Part shown: positions 28,516 through 42,379 of the stretch, piece by piece
Layout of the letters: each line of letters begins with the position of its first letter
How positions within the stretch are numbered: position 1 is the stretch's first letter
From: Phreatobacter sp.
Lineage (GTDB): Bacteria; Pseudomonadota; Alphaproteobacteria; Rhizobiales; Phreatobacteraceae
DNA length: 64,000 nucleotides
NCBI RefSeq assembly: GCF_027532945.1
Contig: NZ_JAPZTZ010000014.1
Span: 186,001-250,000 of the forward strand
Reading direction: 5' to 3'
Position numbers and translations under genes: made by a program
The notes under the pieces: model-generated
Seen by the model: only the letters and a program-made list of their open reading frames with translations
Databases searched by the model: none
What the model was told of the DNA's origin: nothing

Positions 28516-29739
28516 ATGACGATCGACACGAAACGACGCGGAACCTTGGGACGCGAAACTCTCGGCGCGGCACTCGCCCTGGCCGTCCTGTCGGCTGCGC
28601 CCGCCGCGGCGCAGGGCAGCTTCCAGGACTGCCTGCGCGGCCTCGAGCAGCAGGCCCGCTCGCGCGGCGTCCTGCCCCAGGTCTTCGCCGAGGCGACCGC
28701 CGGCCTCAGCCCCGACAATTCCATCCTCGCTCTGCTGGACCGCCAGCCGGAATTCTCCCGCCAGCCCTGGGACTATATCAACGGCCTCGTCGCGGCGAAC
28801 CGCATCGCCGAGGGCCGCCGCATGCTGCAGGTCCATCGCGCCGCCTTCGACCGGGCCCAGCAGGAGACCGGCGTCGACAAGCACATCATCGCGGCGATCT
28901 GGGGTATCGAGACGAGCTTCGGCAAGTCCAAGGGCAATACCAGCGTGGTCCGCGCCACAGCCACCCTCGCCTGCTACGGCCGCCGCCAGGACTTCTTCCG
29001 CGGCGAATTCGTCGCGGCGCTGCAGATCCTCCACCAGGGCCATGTCAGCCCCGCCGCCTTCCGCGGCTCCTGGGCCGGCGCCTTCGGCCATACCCAGTTC
29101 ATGCCCTCGACCTTCCTCCGCGCGGCGCGCTCGGCGAGCGGTTCACAGCGGATCGACCTCGTCGGTTCGGTGCCGGATGCGCTGATGTCGACCGGCAACC
29201 TGCTGCGCGCCGAAGGCTGGCAGACCGGCCAGGGCTGGGGTTACGAGGTGACGGTGCCCGCCGGCCTCGATCTGGCGCTTGCCGGCCGCGACCGGCCGCA
29301 GGCCATCGCCCAGTGGGAGGCCCGCGGCGTGCGCCGCGTCGGCGGCCAGGGCTTTCCGCGCCGCGGCGACCAGGCCTTCCTGCATCTGCCGGGCGGCGCC
29401 GCCGGTCCGGCCTTCCTGATGCTCCCGAATTTCCGGGTCATCATGAAATACAACAACTCCGAAAACTACGCGATGGCGGTCGGCCATCTCGCCGACCGGC
29501 TGCGCGGCGGCGGCGGCTTCGTGCGGCCCTGGCCGACGGCCGAGCGACCGCTGACCCAGCAGGAGCGGGTCGAGCTGCAGCAGCGCCTGAGCCAGGTCGG
29601 GCTCTATACCGGCACGGTCGACGGCAAGCTCGGGGCGGGAACCCGCGAGGCGCTGCAGCGCTTCCAGCAGCGCGCCGGGATGCCGGCCGACGGTTTCCCC
29701 ACCGCCGCCCTGCTCCAGCGCCTGCGCCGCGGCGGCTGA
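28516..29739 (+). CDS. Lytic murein transglycosylase (MltB-type), second paralogue
   Basis: Encodes 407 residues from ATG 28516, chosen for GGAGG eight bases upstream. A signal peptide ends near APAAAQG. The catalytic glutamate is in AAIWGIETSFGKSKGN, followed by GSWAGAFGHTQFMPSTF; a PG_binding_1 domain lies at the C-terminus (QVGLYTGTVDGKLGAGTREALQ). It shares order and motifs with the gene at 26628-27830, so the pair arose by duplication, with the Cld-family gene between them. Confidence 0.94.
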   Translation: MTIDTKRRGTLGRETLGAALALAVLSAAPAAAQGSFQDCLRGLEQQARSRGVLPQVFAEATAGLSPDNSILALLDRQPEFSRQPWDYINGLVAANRIAEGRRMLQVHRAAFDRAQQETGVDKHIIAAIWGIETSFGKSKGNTSVVRATATLACYGRRQDFFRGEFVAALQILHQGHVSPAAFRGSWAGAFGHTQFMPSTFLRAARSASGSQRIDLVGSVPDALMSTGNLLRAEGWQTGQGWGYEVTVPAGLDLALAGRDRPQAIAQWEARGVRRVGGQGFPRRGDQAFLHLPGGAAGPAFLMLPNFRVIMKYNNSENYAMAVGHLADRLRGGGGFVRPWPTAERPLTQQERVELQQRLSQVGLYTGTVDGKLGAGTREALQRFQQRAGMPADGFPTAALLQRLRRGG

Positions 29740-29854
29740 ACCGGGGATAGATTCCGCCGCAAAGCCAGGTGGCATCTCGCCGGACACTGAAACTTGTCCC
29801 CATCGGACGGGCCGATGCTAGACTGGCGGTCCCTCGAACCAGACGGACCTGCCG

Positions 29855-31114
29855 GTGACCATCCTTCGACATCTCCTGCTGCTGGCCTGCCTCGCCATCG
29901 CCGCCTTCGCGGCGGTGCCGGCCGGCGCGCAGGCGCCCTATGTCGACGATCGCTACCCCCACCTCCTCGCCCCGCGTGACCAGCGCCCGCGCATCCTGTC
30001 GATCCCTCAGGGCTCGCGCCAGGCGCCGCGCGCCGCCCGCCCGGCCGAGTCCATCCGCCCGCCCGCGGCCACCACGGCCCGCGGCCCGGCGACGGAGGGC
30101 AGCGCGCCGACCACCTTCGTCCTCGTCCTCGGCGACAATCTCGGGGAATGGCTCGCCTATGGCCTAGGGCCCGCCTTCGAGGACGTGCCCGAGCTTGGCA
30201 TCATCGACCGCAGCCGGCTCGCCTCCGGCCTGACAAGGCCAGATGTCCTCGACTGGACCAAGGCCGTGCCGGAAACTTTCGCCGGCATCGCCAAGATCGA
30301 CTTCGTCGTGATGCTGCTCGGCTCCAATGACCGTCAGGCCATCCGTCTCGAACGCGAGACGGTGGACCCCGAGGACGAGCGCTGGCGCGGCCTCTATGCC
30401 GAGCGCGTCGACCAGGTGATGCAGGCGATGAAGGCGCGCGGCGTGCCGGTCTACTGGGTCGGCGTGCCGCCGCTGCGCGGCCAGCGCCTGTCGACCCACA
30501 TGCAGCTCCTCAACACGATCTACAAGGAGCGGGCCGAGCGCAACGGCGTCACCTTCGTCGACGTCTGGAACGGCTTCGTCGACGAACATGGCAATTACAC
30601 GCAGTTCGGCCCCGACTTCGCCGGCCAGATCCGCCGCCTGAGAACCGCCGACGGCGTCCATTTCACCATTGCGGGTGCGCGCAAGCTCGCCCTCTTCCTC
30701 GAACAGGAACTGCGCCGCGATCTCGTCGGCCGCATCACGCCGGCCCTGCCGCCGGGCACCGATCCGGGGGCGCCTGCACCGCCTGCGGGCGGACCCGAGG
30801 CGACGGCCCCCGGAACGGTCGCGCCGGGGACGCCTGTGCCCGCTGCGCCACCGCGTCCCGCCATCGGCCCGGTCTTCGTGCTGCATGGCAACCCGGCGCT
30901 GCCCCAGGGCACCACCGCGCCGAGCGCCGCCCCCGCCGGCGGCCAACTCGCGGGGGGAAGTGGCGCCCGTCCGGCAGGCAGCGCCGCCGCCTCCGTCCTG
31001 GTCCGGGGCGAGGCCCCCGTCCCGATGACCGGTCGCATCGACGACTTCCGCTGGCCGCGCCCGGCGGAGGCCGCCGTAGCGCCGGCGGCGGGCCCGACAG
31101 CCCGGTCGCCCTGA
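29855..31114 (+). CDS. DUF459 / SGNH-fold periplasmic protein lacking the serine nucleophile
   Basis: Encodes 419 residues from GTG 29855. A signal peptide ends near AGAQA (residue 26). Residues 85-295 form an SGNH-like DUF459 domain: block I reads VLGDNLGEWLAYGL, with Asn95 where GDS hydrolases have serine; MLLGSNDRQAI and DGVHFTIAGARKL give the later blocks with Asp and His. The C-terminal 120 residues are low-complexity Pro/Ala/Gly, as expected for a cell-wall-spanning tail. Binding rather than hydrolysis is likely unless another nucleophile is used. Confidence 0.83.
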   Translation: MTILRHLLLLACLAIAAFAAVPAGAQAPYVDDRYPHLLAPRDQRPRILSIPQGSRQAPRAARPAESIRPPAATTARGPATEGSAPTTFVLVLGDNLGEWLAYGLGPAFEDVPELGIIDRSRLASGLTRPDVLDWTKAVPETFAGIAKIDFVVMLLGSNDRQAIRLERETVDPEDERWRGLYAERVDQVMQAMKARGVPVYWVGVPPLRGQRLSTHMQLLNTIYKERAERNGVTFVDVWNGFVDEHGNYTQFGPDFAGQIRRLRTADGVHFTIAGARKLALFLEQELRRDLVGRITPALPPGTDPGAPAPPAGGPEATAPGTVAPGTPVPAAPPRPAIGPVFVLHGNPALPQGTTAPSAAPAGGQLAGGSGARPAGSAAASVLVRGEAPVPMTGRIDDFRWPRPAEAAVAPAAGPTARSP

Positions 31115-31438
31115 CGGTCATAAAGTTGCGTCCCGGAGGCCCTATCCGTTGCCTTTGGGATGCCTTTGCGCAAGCGTTGGCAATAAAGGTGATCCCGGGC
31201 CGCCTTGCGGCACGTAATGGCGCTTGTGTCGCTGTTTGAAATCTGTCAAATAACGGCCGGAGAAAGGTCAGCATCGCTGCCCTATCCGTCAAGACCCCGA
31301 TCAAGGGGCTCCGGGGAGGACGAAAAGGGCCCCGAATCTGCATGCCGGTCGGTGGCGGGATGGTCCCGTCGCTCGCGCCGGCTTCCTGTGTCACGGTGAG
31401 GGCACGAACCGCGGCTCCGGCCGCAATTGAGGTGGATG
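31115..31438 (+). other. Intergenic leader of gltB
   Basis: This 324-base gap holds no convincing gene. A short inverted repeat TTTGA-N6-TCAAA (31235-31250) and AT-richer bases around it may mark the gltB promoter region. No clear -35/-10 pair or riboswitch is recognised. Confidence 0.3.
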
Positions 31439-36199
<4,761 letters not shown>

Positions 36200-36203
36200 G
36201 ACG

Positions 36204-37622
36204 ATGGGGAAGGTCACGGGTTTCTTGGAGATCGACCGTCAGGACCGGCGCTATGCGCCGGCAGGCGACCGCATCCGCCACTACCGCGAATTCGTCATCC
36301 CGCTGAGCGAGGAAGGCACGCGCAACCAGGCTGCGCGCTGCATGAATTGCGGCATTCCGTTCTGTCACAACGGCTGCCCGGTCAATAACCAGATCCCCGA
36401 CTGGAACGACCTCGTCTACAATGGCGGCTGGCGTGAGGCGTCGATCAACCTCCACTCCACCAACAATTTCCCCGAGTTCACCGGCCGCGTCTGCCCCGCG
36501 CCCTGCGAGGCGGCCTGCACGCTGAACATCGAGGACACCCCGGTCACCATCAAGACGATCGAATGCGCCATCGTCGACCGCGCCTGGAACGAGGGCTGGA
36601 TCACGCCCGAGCCGGCCAAGGTGAAGACCGGCAAGAAGGTCGCCGTCATCGGTTCGGGACCGGCGGGCCTTGCCGCCGCGCAGCAGCTCGCCCGCGCCGG
36701 CCATGACGTCCACGTCTACGAGAAGTTCGCCAAGGCCGGCGGCCTCCTCCGCTACGGCATTCCGGACTTCAAGATGGAGAAGCGGCTCATCGACCGCCGC
36801 ATCCATCAAATGGACGCCGAGGGCGTCACCTTCCACTACAACGAGCATATCGGCGTCACCCGCCCCGTGCAGGAGCTGCTCGACGGCTATGATGCCGTGC
36901 TGCTCTCCGGCGGTGCGGAAAAGCCGCGCGACCTGCCCGTTCCCGGCCGCGACCTTGATGGCGTCCATTTCGCCATGGACTTCCTGCCGCAGCAGAACCG
37001 CCGCGTCGCCGGCGAGCCCGTCGGCACCAACGAGCCGATCCTCGCCTCCGGCAAGCACGTCGTCGTCATCGGCGGCGGCGACACCGGCTCGGACTGCATC
37101 GGCACCTCGGTGCGCCAGGGCGCGCTCTCGGTGACCCAGCTCGAGATCATGCCGAAGCCTCCGACGAAGGAGGACAAGGGGATGGTTTGGCCGCTCTGGC
37201 CGCTGAAGCTGCGCACCTCCTCCAGCCACGAGGAAGGCGCCGAGCGTGACTTCGCCGTCATGACCTCGGAATTCACCGGCGCCAATGGCCGCGTGAAGAG
37301 CCTCAGGTGTGTCCGCGTCGACGACAAGATGCAGCCGGTGCCGGGCTCCGAGTTCGAGCTGAAGGCCGATCTCGTCCTGCTCGCCATGGGCTTCGTCAAC
37401 CCGGTCCACGAGGGCATGGTCGAGAGCCTCTCCGTCGGCCTCGATGCGCGCAAGAACGTCGCCGCCAACACCAACGACTACCGCACCTCGGTGGCGAAGG
37501 TTTACGCGGCCGGCGACATGCGCCGCGGCCAGAGCCTCGTCGTCTGGGCGATCCGGGAAGGCCGCCAGGCCGCCCACGCCATCGACAAGGACCTGATGGG
37601 CACGACCACCCTGCCGCGCTGA
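36204..37622 (+). CDS. gltD: Glutamate synthase [NADPH] small chain
   Basis: Encodes 472 residues. Iron-sulfur cysteines lie in [17 protein letters not shown] and [11 protein letters not shown]. Two dinucleotide folds follow: [24 protein letters not shown] (FAD) and [16 protein letters not shown] (NADPH). It passes electrons from NADPH to GltB. It starts four bases after gltB and is followed by a strong terminator at 37667-37701. Confidence 0.98.
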   Translation: MGKVTGFLEIDRQDRRYAPAGDRIRHYREFVIPLSEEGTRNQAARCMNCGIPFCHNGCPVNNQIPDWNDLVYNGGWREASINLHSTNNFPEFTGRVCPAPCEAACTLNIEDTPVTIKTIECAIVDRAWNEGWITPEPAKVKTGKKVAVIGSGPAGLAAAQQLARAGHDVHVYEKFAKAGGLLRYGIPDFKMEKRLIDRRIHQMDAEGVTFHYNEHIGVTRPVQELLDGYDAVLLSGGAEKPRDLPVPGRDLDGVHFAMDFLPQQNRRVAGEPVGTNEPILASGKHVVVIGGGDTGSDCIGTSVRQGALSVTQLEIMPKPPTKEDKGMVWPLWPLKLRTSSSHEEGAERDFAVMTSEFTGANGRVKSLRCVRVDDKMQPVPGSEFELKADLVLLAMGFVNPVHEGMVESLSVGLDARKNVAANTNDYRTSVAKVYAAGDMRRGQSLVVWAIREGRQAAHAIDKDLMGTTTLPR

Positions 37623-37666
37623 GCGGCGGGGGCGTCCCTAGGCTTCGATTCAACAAGCTTTCAGAG

Positions 37667-37701
37667 CCGATGCCCGGGCCAATCCCGGGCATCGCTTTTT
37701 T
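37667..37701 (+). terminator. Rho-independent terminator after gltBD
   Basis: GATGCCCGGG (37669-37678), a five-base loop and CCCGGGCATC (37684-37693) form a perfect 10-bp stem followed by GC and six T. It ends the gltBD transcript. Confidence 0.9.
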
Positions 37702-37788
37702 GGACCTGCCGTTCGCGGTCCGGGCGCGGACACCCCAGATTTCGCCAGCGCCCGTGACATACCACCTGTCTTCGGGCATCCTCGGCGC

Positions 37789-38010
37789 ATGAACGTCACC
37801 GTGCGATCGCCCGACGATGTCCGGATTGACCCCGCTGCACTGGTGGGGTCATGCCGTCGCTTCGGGCTCTACGGCCCGGTCTATGAGATCCTCGCTGTTG
37901 GCACCGTCAGCGCCTCCGAGGGGCTGCTCATGCAGGTCCGCGTCGTCACGACGGGCGAGACGGTCGACTATCCCCTCACCGACATTCTCGACGATCCGCT
38001 GGAGCGGTAG
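37789..38010 (+). CDS. DUF5397-family small protein, putative VapD antitoxin
   Basis: Encodes 73 residues with the pattern LVGSCRRFGLYGPVYEILAVG, then VVTTGETVDYPLTDILDDP, which I recognise as DUF5397-like. It ends five bases before vapD and in the same direction. Short DUF5397 proteins are found next to vapD, so this is probably the antitoxin of a toxin-antitoxin pair. The pairing role is inference; the family call rests on pattern memory. Confidence 0.7.
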   Translation: MNVTVRSPDDVRIDPAALVGSCRRFGLYGPVYEILAVGTVSASEGLLMQVRVVTTGETVDYPLTDILDDPLER

Positions 38011-38015
38011 GGCGC

Positions 38016-38294
38016 GTGTTCGCCATCACCTTCGACCTCGTCGTCGCTGAGTTGCGCGCTTCCTACCCACGCCGGGTGCCCCAGGCTTATGAGGACATCA
38101 ACCAGGTCCTCGGCAGCCTCGGCTTCGAATGGGTCCAGGGGTCTGTCTATGTATCCCGGACCGGTGACCTCGCGGATCTGATGCGCGCTGTCGATGCCTT
38201 GCGCGCATTGCCGTGGTTCGGCACCTGTGTGCGGGACATACGGGCGTTCAAGGTCGAGAACTGGTCCGACTTCACGCCCCTCTTCAAGAGCTGA
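38016..38294 (+). CDS. vapD: VapD-family endoribonuclease toxin
   Basis: Encodes 92 residues, the full VapD length. Diagnostic stretches are MFAITFDLVVAEL, GFEWVQGSVYV, DLMRAVDALRALPWF and the ending VRDIRAFKVENWSDFTP. VapD proteins share the Cas2-like ferredoxin fold and cleave RNA; the N-terminal aspartate (FDLVV, Asp7) is the expected catalytic residue. It follows a DUF5397 gene by five bases and precedes the aldolase gene by three, so expression may be linked to both. Confidence 0.92.
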   Translation: MFAITFDLVVAELRASYPRRVPQAYEDINQVLGSLGFEWVQGSVYVSRTGDLADLMRAVDALRALPWFGTCVRDIRAFKVENWSDFTPLFKS

Positions 38295-38297
38295 TCC

Positions 38298-39377
38298 ATG
38301 TTCTTCGCAAGCGACAACGGCCTCGGGGCCTCCGACAAGGTCATGCAGGCGATCCTCGCCGCCAATGGCGGAGCGCGGCTCGGCTATGGCAATGACGACG
38401 CCACCAAGGCCGTCGAGCGCCGGCTCGCCGATCTCTTCGAACGCGAGGTCGCGGTGTTCATGGTCGCCACCGGCACGGCGGCGAATGGCCTCGCCCTATC
38501 CACCCTGACGCCGCCCTGGGGCATCGTCCTCTGCCACGACGAGAGCCATGTCATCGAGGACGAGTGCTGCGGGCCGGAATTCTTCACCGGCGGCGCCAAG
38601 CTGGTCGGCATTCCCGGCCGCGGCGCCAAGATCACCGCGAAGGCGCTGGAGGCGACCATTGCCGGCCTCGGCCGTCGCGTGCCGCACAATGCGCCGATCC
38701 ACGCCCTCTCCATCACCCAGTCCACCGAACTCGGCCAGGTCTATTCCGTCGCCGAGGTGACGGAGCTCGTCGCCATCGCAAGGCGCCACGGCCTCGGCGT
38801 CCACATGGACGGCGCCCGCTTCGCCAATGCGGTGGCAGCCCTCGGCTGCACGCCGGCGGAGATCACCTGGAAGGCCGGCGTGGACGTGCTCTCCTTCGGC
38901 ACCACCAAGGGCGGCACCATCGCCTGCGAGGCGCTGGTCTATTTCGAACCCGCCAAGGCGAATGAGATGGTGCGCCGGCGGATGCGGGGCGGGCACCTGC
39001 TCTCCAAGCACCGCTTCCTCGCAGCCCAGATGGAGGCCTTTCTCGACGGCGGCCATTGGCTGGAGCTCGCCCGCCACGCCAATGCCGCCGCGGCACGGCT
39101 CGCCGAGGGGCTTGCGGCCATTCCCGGCATCCGTCTGCCGATCAAGCCTGACGCCAACGGCCTTTTTCCGATCTTCCGGCAGGAGATCGTCGACGCGCTG
39201 AAGGCGGAGGGCGCGGTCTTCTATCCCTGGTCCGACAAGGGCCTGCCCGAGGCTGAGCGCGCCGGTCCCGGCGAGTGCATGATGCGCCTCGTCACCTCCT
39301 TCGCCACGACGGAGGCGGATATCGAACGGTTCCTCTCCATCGCCGCCAAGGCCGCCCGCCCGCTCGCGGCGGAGTAA
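38298..39377 (+). CDS. Low-specificity threonine aldolase-like PLP enzyme
   Basis: Encodes 359 residues of the beta-eliminating lyase / threonine aldolase family. FFASDNGLGASDKVMQAI opens the protein, HMDGARFANA contains Asp171 that contacts the cofactor ring, and Lys204 in SFGTTKGGTIACEA should bind PLP. It would split threonine or allo-threonine into glycine and acetaldehyde. Its start is three bases after vapD, an unusual partner for a metabolic gene. Confidence 0.93.
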   Translation: MFFASDNGLGASDKVMQAILAANGGARLGYGNDDATKAVERRLADLFEREVAVFMVATGTAANGLALSTLTPPWGIVLCHDESHVIEDECCGPEFFTGGAKLVGIPGRGAKITAKALEATIAGLGRRVPHNAPIHALSITQSTELGQVYSVAEVTELVAIARRHGLGVHMDGARFANAVAALGCTPAEITWKAGVDVLSFGTTKGGTIACEALVYFEPAKANEMVRRRMRGGHLLSKHRFLAAQMEAFLDGGHWLELARHANAAAARLAEGLAAIPGIRLPIKPDANGLFPIFRQEIVDALKAEGAVFYPWSDKGLPEAERAGPGECMMRLVTSFATTEADIERFLSIAAKAARPLAAE

Positions 39378-39485
39378 CGACACACAACGCGTCCGCCTCA
39401 CCCGGCACGGCATGTCGCCCTGAAATCGCCGTTCTCCTTGCCGAAAGGTTGCGAGGGGCATGAGGGGAAGAGAAGGACGCGTTTC

Positions 39486-40583
39486 GTGCGCCACGGTCTC
39501 ATCACGGCGGCCACAGCCGCCATCATCGCCGCAACCGGCGCGCTGCTGACGGCCCCGCTGGCCGCAGCGCCACTGGCAGGTCCACGCCTCGCCGCGCCCG
39601 CCACCGCGACGTCCGACCTTGTGCCCGTCCAGTACTGGGGCGGCTGGGGGCCGCGCTACTACGACTATGACGACGAGCCGCCCGTCTATCGCCGCCGCTA
39701 TGTCGTGCCCGAGGTCGAGGACGTCATCGCGCCCGCCGAAGCCGTCGCCATCGCCCGCTCCATGGGCTACCGCGCCATTTCCCGGCCGCGCCTTGCCGGT
39801 CGCGTCTGGGTGGTCGAAACGGTCGGCGGCGCGGGCCAGCGCGCCCGCGTGACGATCAACGCCTATTCCGGCGCGCCGATCAACATCCGCGAACTCGAGC
39901 CCTCCGGGCCGCGCTTCTCCACCCCGCCGGCCTGGCCGGAGGAACGCCCGAGCTTTGGCCGCGAGGGCGCGGTGCGTGCCCCTCCGCCCATCCGCGAGGG
40001 CCGCCTCGACCCCGACGGCTTCGAGCGGCCCGAGAGGCCCGAGCGCCCGGCCCGTCCGGCTCCCAACATCACCGCTCGTGCCGTGCCGGTGCCAGAGCCG
40101 CGCCCGAACCTCGGCCGTGGCCTCGACGACCGTCCGGCGGAAACACCGCCCCTGCCGCCGGTGGCAAGCCCGCCCCCGGCCGAGGCACCGGTTGCACCGC
40201 CGCCCGCGGCATCCGTCCCGCCGCGCCGGGTCGATCCGCCGGCCGCCGTGCCGGTTCCGCAGACCCCGCCGCTCAGCGTCGAGCCCCAGCAGCCGATCAC
40301 GCCGCCCGCGGTCACTGCGCCGCAGGCCGTGGAGCCGCCGGCGCCCGCCGTCACCGCCCCGCCGGTGGAGCCCGCTCCCCCGGCTGCCGCGACACCCGCT
40401 CCGCAGCCCGACCGTTCCGCGGTCGAACCGCCGGTCGCCGTCCAGCCGCCGCAGGTAACACCGCCCGCGCCAGCAGCGCCGACCACCGAGACCGCGCAGA
40501 GGCCCGAGAGCGACGGCGTGCTGATCGACGGCCGCTTCCTCGGCCCCAATGGCGAGGCGCCGCCGCCCGGCAGCCGGCCCTGA
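39486..40583 (+). CDS. Exported proline-rich protein
   Basis: Encodes 365 residues from GTG 39486, chosen because GAAGAGAAGGA lies upstream. A signal peptide covers about 1-35. Residues 60-130 form a small domain with PAEAVAIARSMGYRAISRPRLAG and ARVTINAYSGAPINI, resembling PepSY-like repeats. Residues from about 190 to the end are low-complexity Pro/Ala/Glu with many PP and PE pairs, suited to spanning the periplasm or cell wall. No function can be assigned. A 13-bp-stem terminator follows. Confidence 0.7.
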   Translation: MRHGLITAATAAIIAATGALLTAPLAAAPLAGPRLAAPATATSDLVPVQYWGGWGPRYYDYDDEPPVYRRRYVVPEVEDVIAPAEAVAIARSMGYRAISRPRLAGRVWVVETVGGAGQRARVTINAYSGAPINIRELEPSGPRFSTPPAWPEERPSFGREGAVRAPPPIREGRLDPDGFERPERPERPARPAPNITARAVPVPEPRPNLGRGLDDRPAETPPLPPVASPPPAEAPVAPPPAASVPPRRVDPPAAVPVPQTPPLSVEPQQPITPPAVTAPQAVEPPAPAVTAPPVEPAPPAAATPAPQPDRSAVEPPVAVQPPQVTPPAPAAPTTETAQRPESDGVLIDGRFLGPNGEAPPPGSRP

Positions 40584-40615
40584 GGGCGCCGCCCACTCCC
40601 TCCCCGACATGACGA

Positions 40616-40645
40616 AACGCCCCGGTGATGCCTCACCGGGGCGTT
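40616..40645. terminator. Bidirectional terminator between convergent genes
   Basis: AACGCCCCGGTGA (40616-40628) and TCACCGGGGCGTT (40633-40645) form a perfect 13-bp stem with a TGCC loop. It lies between the proline-rich protein gene and the convergent hsp20 gene. T-runs are short on both sides, so it may work in both directions only in part. Confidence 0.8.
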
Positions 40646-40717
40646 CGCGCATCTCAGGAAGGGCCGTTGGAGGGCGGCCCGGCCGTCAGGTGATGCCAGA
40701 ATCCAGGTCTGGCTGGA

Positions 40718-41197
40718 TCAGGCCACCTGGCGGCTGGCCGCACCCTCGATCACCCGCGGCGAAGCGTTGCCGCCGCCGATCGGGATCTGCCGCGGCTTCA
40801 TCGCCTCCGGGATCTCGCGGACGAGATCGACATGGAGGAGGCCGTGGTCGAGCACCGCGCCCTTCACCTGCACATGGTCGGCGAGCTGGAAGCGGCGATC
40901 GAAGGCGCGGGCGGCGATGCCCTGGTGGAGATAGTCGGGCTTGCCCTCACCCTCGGCCACGGCCTTCTCGCCGCGGATGGTGAGCGCCTGCTCCTTGACC
41001 TCGATGGAGATGTCCTTGTCGGTGAAGCCCGCCACCGCCACCGAGATGCGATAGGCGTTCTCGCCGGTGCGCTCGATATTGTAGGGCGGGTAGGACGGGG
41101 CCGGACCTTCGAGGCCGGAGGCCTGGTCGAGCATGGAGAAAAGACGGTCGAAGCCCACGGTCGAACGATAGAGCGGGGCGAGGTCGAAATGGCGCAT
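40718..41197 (-). CDS. Small heat shock protein, Hsp20/IbpA family
   Basis: Encodes 159 residues. The start MRHFDLAPLYRSTVGFDRLF is the IbpA-type N-terminus; the alpha-crystallin domain spans about 35-125 (NAYRISVAVAGF, DISIEVKEQALTIRGEK, AFDRRFQLADHV); the C-terminal anchor is IPI in KPRQIPIGG. It is an ATP-independent holdase. The leader carries a ROSE-like hairpin that hides its ribosome binding site, so translation is probably temperature controlled. Confidence 0.96.
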   Translation of the reverse strand: MRHFDLAPLYRSTVGFDRLFSMLDQASGLEGPAPSYPPYNIERTGENAYRISVAVAGFTDKDISIEVKEQALTIRGEKAVAEGEGKPDYLHQGIAARAFDRRFQLADHVQVKGAVLDHGLLHVDLVREIPEAMKPRQIPIGGGNASPRVIEGAASRQVA

Positions 41198-41289
41198 GGA
41201 TGTCCTCCTTCAAGCGACATCGGATCGACGAGGAACCCGCCTGTTGCGGCCGGGTCCGGTTGGGTGTGCAGCCACCTGGGGCCTGCACA
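41198..41289 (-). ncRNA. ROSE-like RNA thermosensor in the hsp20 leader
   Basis: Three hairpins lie in the leader on the minus strand. The first has a 7-bp stem TGTGCAG/CTGCACA (41265-41289). The second pairs ACCCG(G)CC with GGCGGGT (41235-41255). The third, nearest the start, pairs GATGTC with GACATC (41199-41221) and encloses the sequence TCGCTTGAAGGAG, so the Shine-Dalgarno bases are within the hairpin. ROSE elements are known for a UYGCU motif facing the Shine-Dalgarno sequence; UCGCU is found here. Confidence 0.75.
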
Positions 41290-41464
41290 GAAGGAGAGTT
41301 AGGAAGCGGTCCTTGGCCGCGCAAGGGGGCGGTCGCCGAGCAATTTTTCGCATGAAGGCCGGGTGAACGGCGCTTTCCGGGAGGGTTCAGGCGGGAGGCG
41401 GCAGAGTGCCCGCCATCATCGACCCGTCGCCTGTCCCGGCGGGTCATCCAGAACGGGTCCCGCC

Positions 41465-41836
41465 ATGCGGCTCTCCTCCACCACCCTCGCCTCGCGCTCG
41501 CCGGCCGTGCTCGGCATCGTCGCGGCCTCTGCCACCATCGCCCTCGCGGTCGCGCTGCTCGCCTGTGCGGGCGGCCTCGCCCGCGCCGATGAGGCTGGAC
41601 GCCGTCGCCCCGTCCCGCAGGAGATGAGTGCCGCCGACGTTCCCGCCAGGCTCTCCCAGCGCGGCTATGCCGTCACCGACCCGGTGGTGCGCCGCGGCAG
41701 CACCTACCTGACCCACGGCACCGACCGCTTCGGCCAGCGCCTTCGCCTTGTCATGGATGCGCGGAATGGTGAGCTCATCGGCCTGCGTGTCGTCGGCAAC
41801 GGCCGTGCGCCGCGCGAGCCGCACGGGGCACCCTGA
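41465..41836 (+). CDS. Small exported PepSY-like protein
   Basis: Encodes 123 residues from ATG 41465. A signal peptide ends near LARADEA (about residue 43). The mature part holds VPARLSQRGYAVTDPVVRRGSTYLTHGTDRFGQRLRLVMDARNGELIGLRVV (shown in part), the pattern of PepSY-type domains. This resembles residues 60-130 of the protein at 39486-40583. Function unknown. Confidence 0.65.
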   Translation: MRLSSTTLASRSPAVLGIVAASATIALAVALLACAGGLARADEAGRRRPVPQEMSAADVPARLSQRGYAVTDPVVRRGSTYLTHGTDRFGQRLRLVMDARNGELIGLRVVGNGRAPREPHGAP

Positions 41837-41912
41837 CCGCCCGCGGCGGTCTCACCTTGCGGCAGGCGTCGATATCGCCAAGACTGCACACGCATGTCCC
41901 GGGAGGACCGCC

Positions 41913-42305
41913 ATGAAGACGCCAAGCCTCGCCACCCTCATCCTCGCCGCCAGCGCCGCAACGGCCGCAGCCATGCCGTTGGCCGTCCCTGCCCCGCTCG
42001 AGGGGCCCCTCCTCCAGGTCCAGGATTGCGGCCCGCCCATCCGCCGGATCCAGATCGACCCCTTCACCGGCGAGCAGCGGCTCGTCTGGATCCGCCGTCC
42101 CTGCGGGCCAGGCTATTATGGCGGCGGCTGGGCCCCGCCGCGCGTCTATGAGGAGCGTCCGTACTATCGCCCAGCGCCGCGCTACTACGAGCCGCCGCCC
42201 GTCCGCTACTACGAGGAGGAGCCGGTCTATCGCCCGCGCCGTCCGCCGCCGCCCGGCTGGGAGCGCGATCCCTATACCGGGCGCGACACCCGCATCCTGC
42301 GCTGA
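41913..42305 (+). CDS. Small exported Tyr/Pro-rich protein
   Basis: Encodes 130 residues from ATG 41913 with GGGAGGA upstream. A signal peptide ends near AMPLAVPAP. A conserved-looking CGPPIRRIQIDPFTGEQRLVW with two cysteines (about 39 and 63) is followed by a tail of repeated Tyr-Arg-Pro units (EERPYYRPAPRYYEPPP). Such tails occur in envelope proteins. Function unknown. A long open frame upstream of the ATG is not used. Confidence 0.65.
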   Translation: MKTPSLATLILAASAATAAAMPLAVPAPLEGPLLQVQDCGPPIRRIQIDPFTGEQRLVWIRRPCGPGYYGGGWAPPRVYEERPYYRPAPRYYEPPPVRYYEEEPVYRPRRPPPPGWERDPYTGRDTRILR

Positions 42306-42379
42306 CCGCCCGGCGCGGCCATGGTAAGCGGACGGGAGCCCTGATCGCTTCCGCCGCCGATTCGTGAGCCCGCCCGCCG

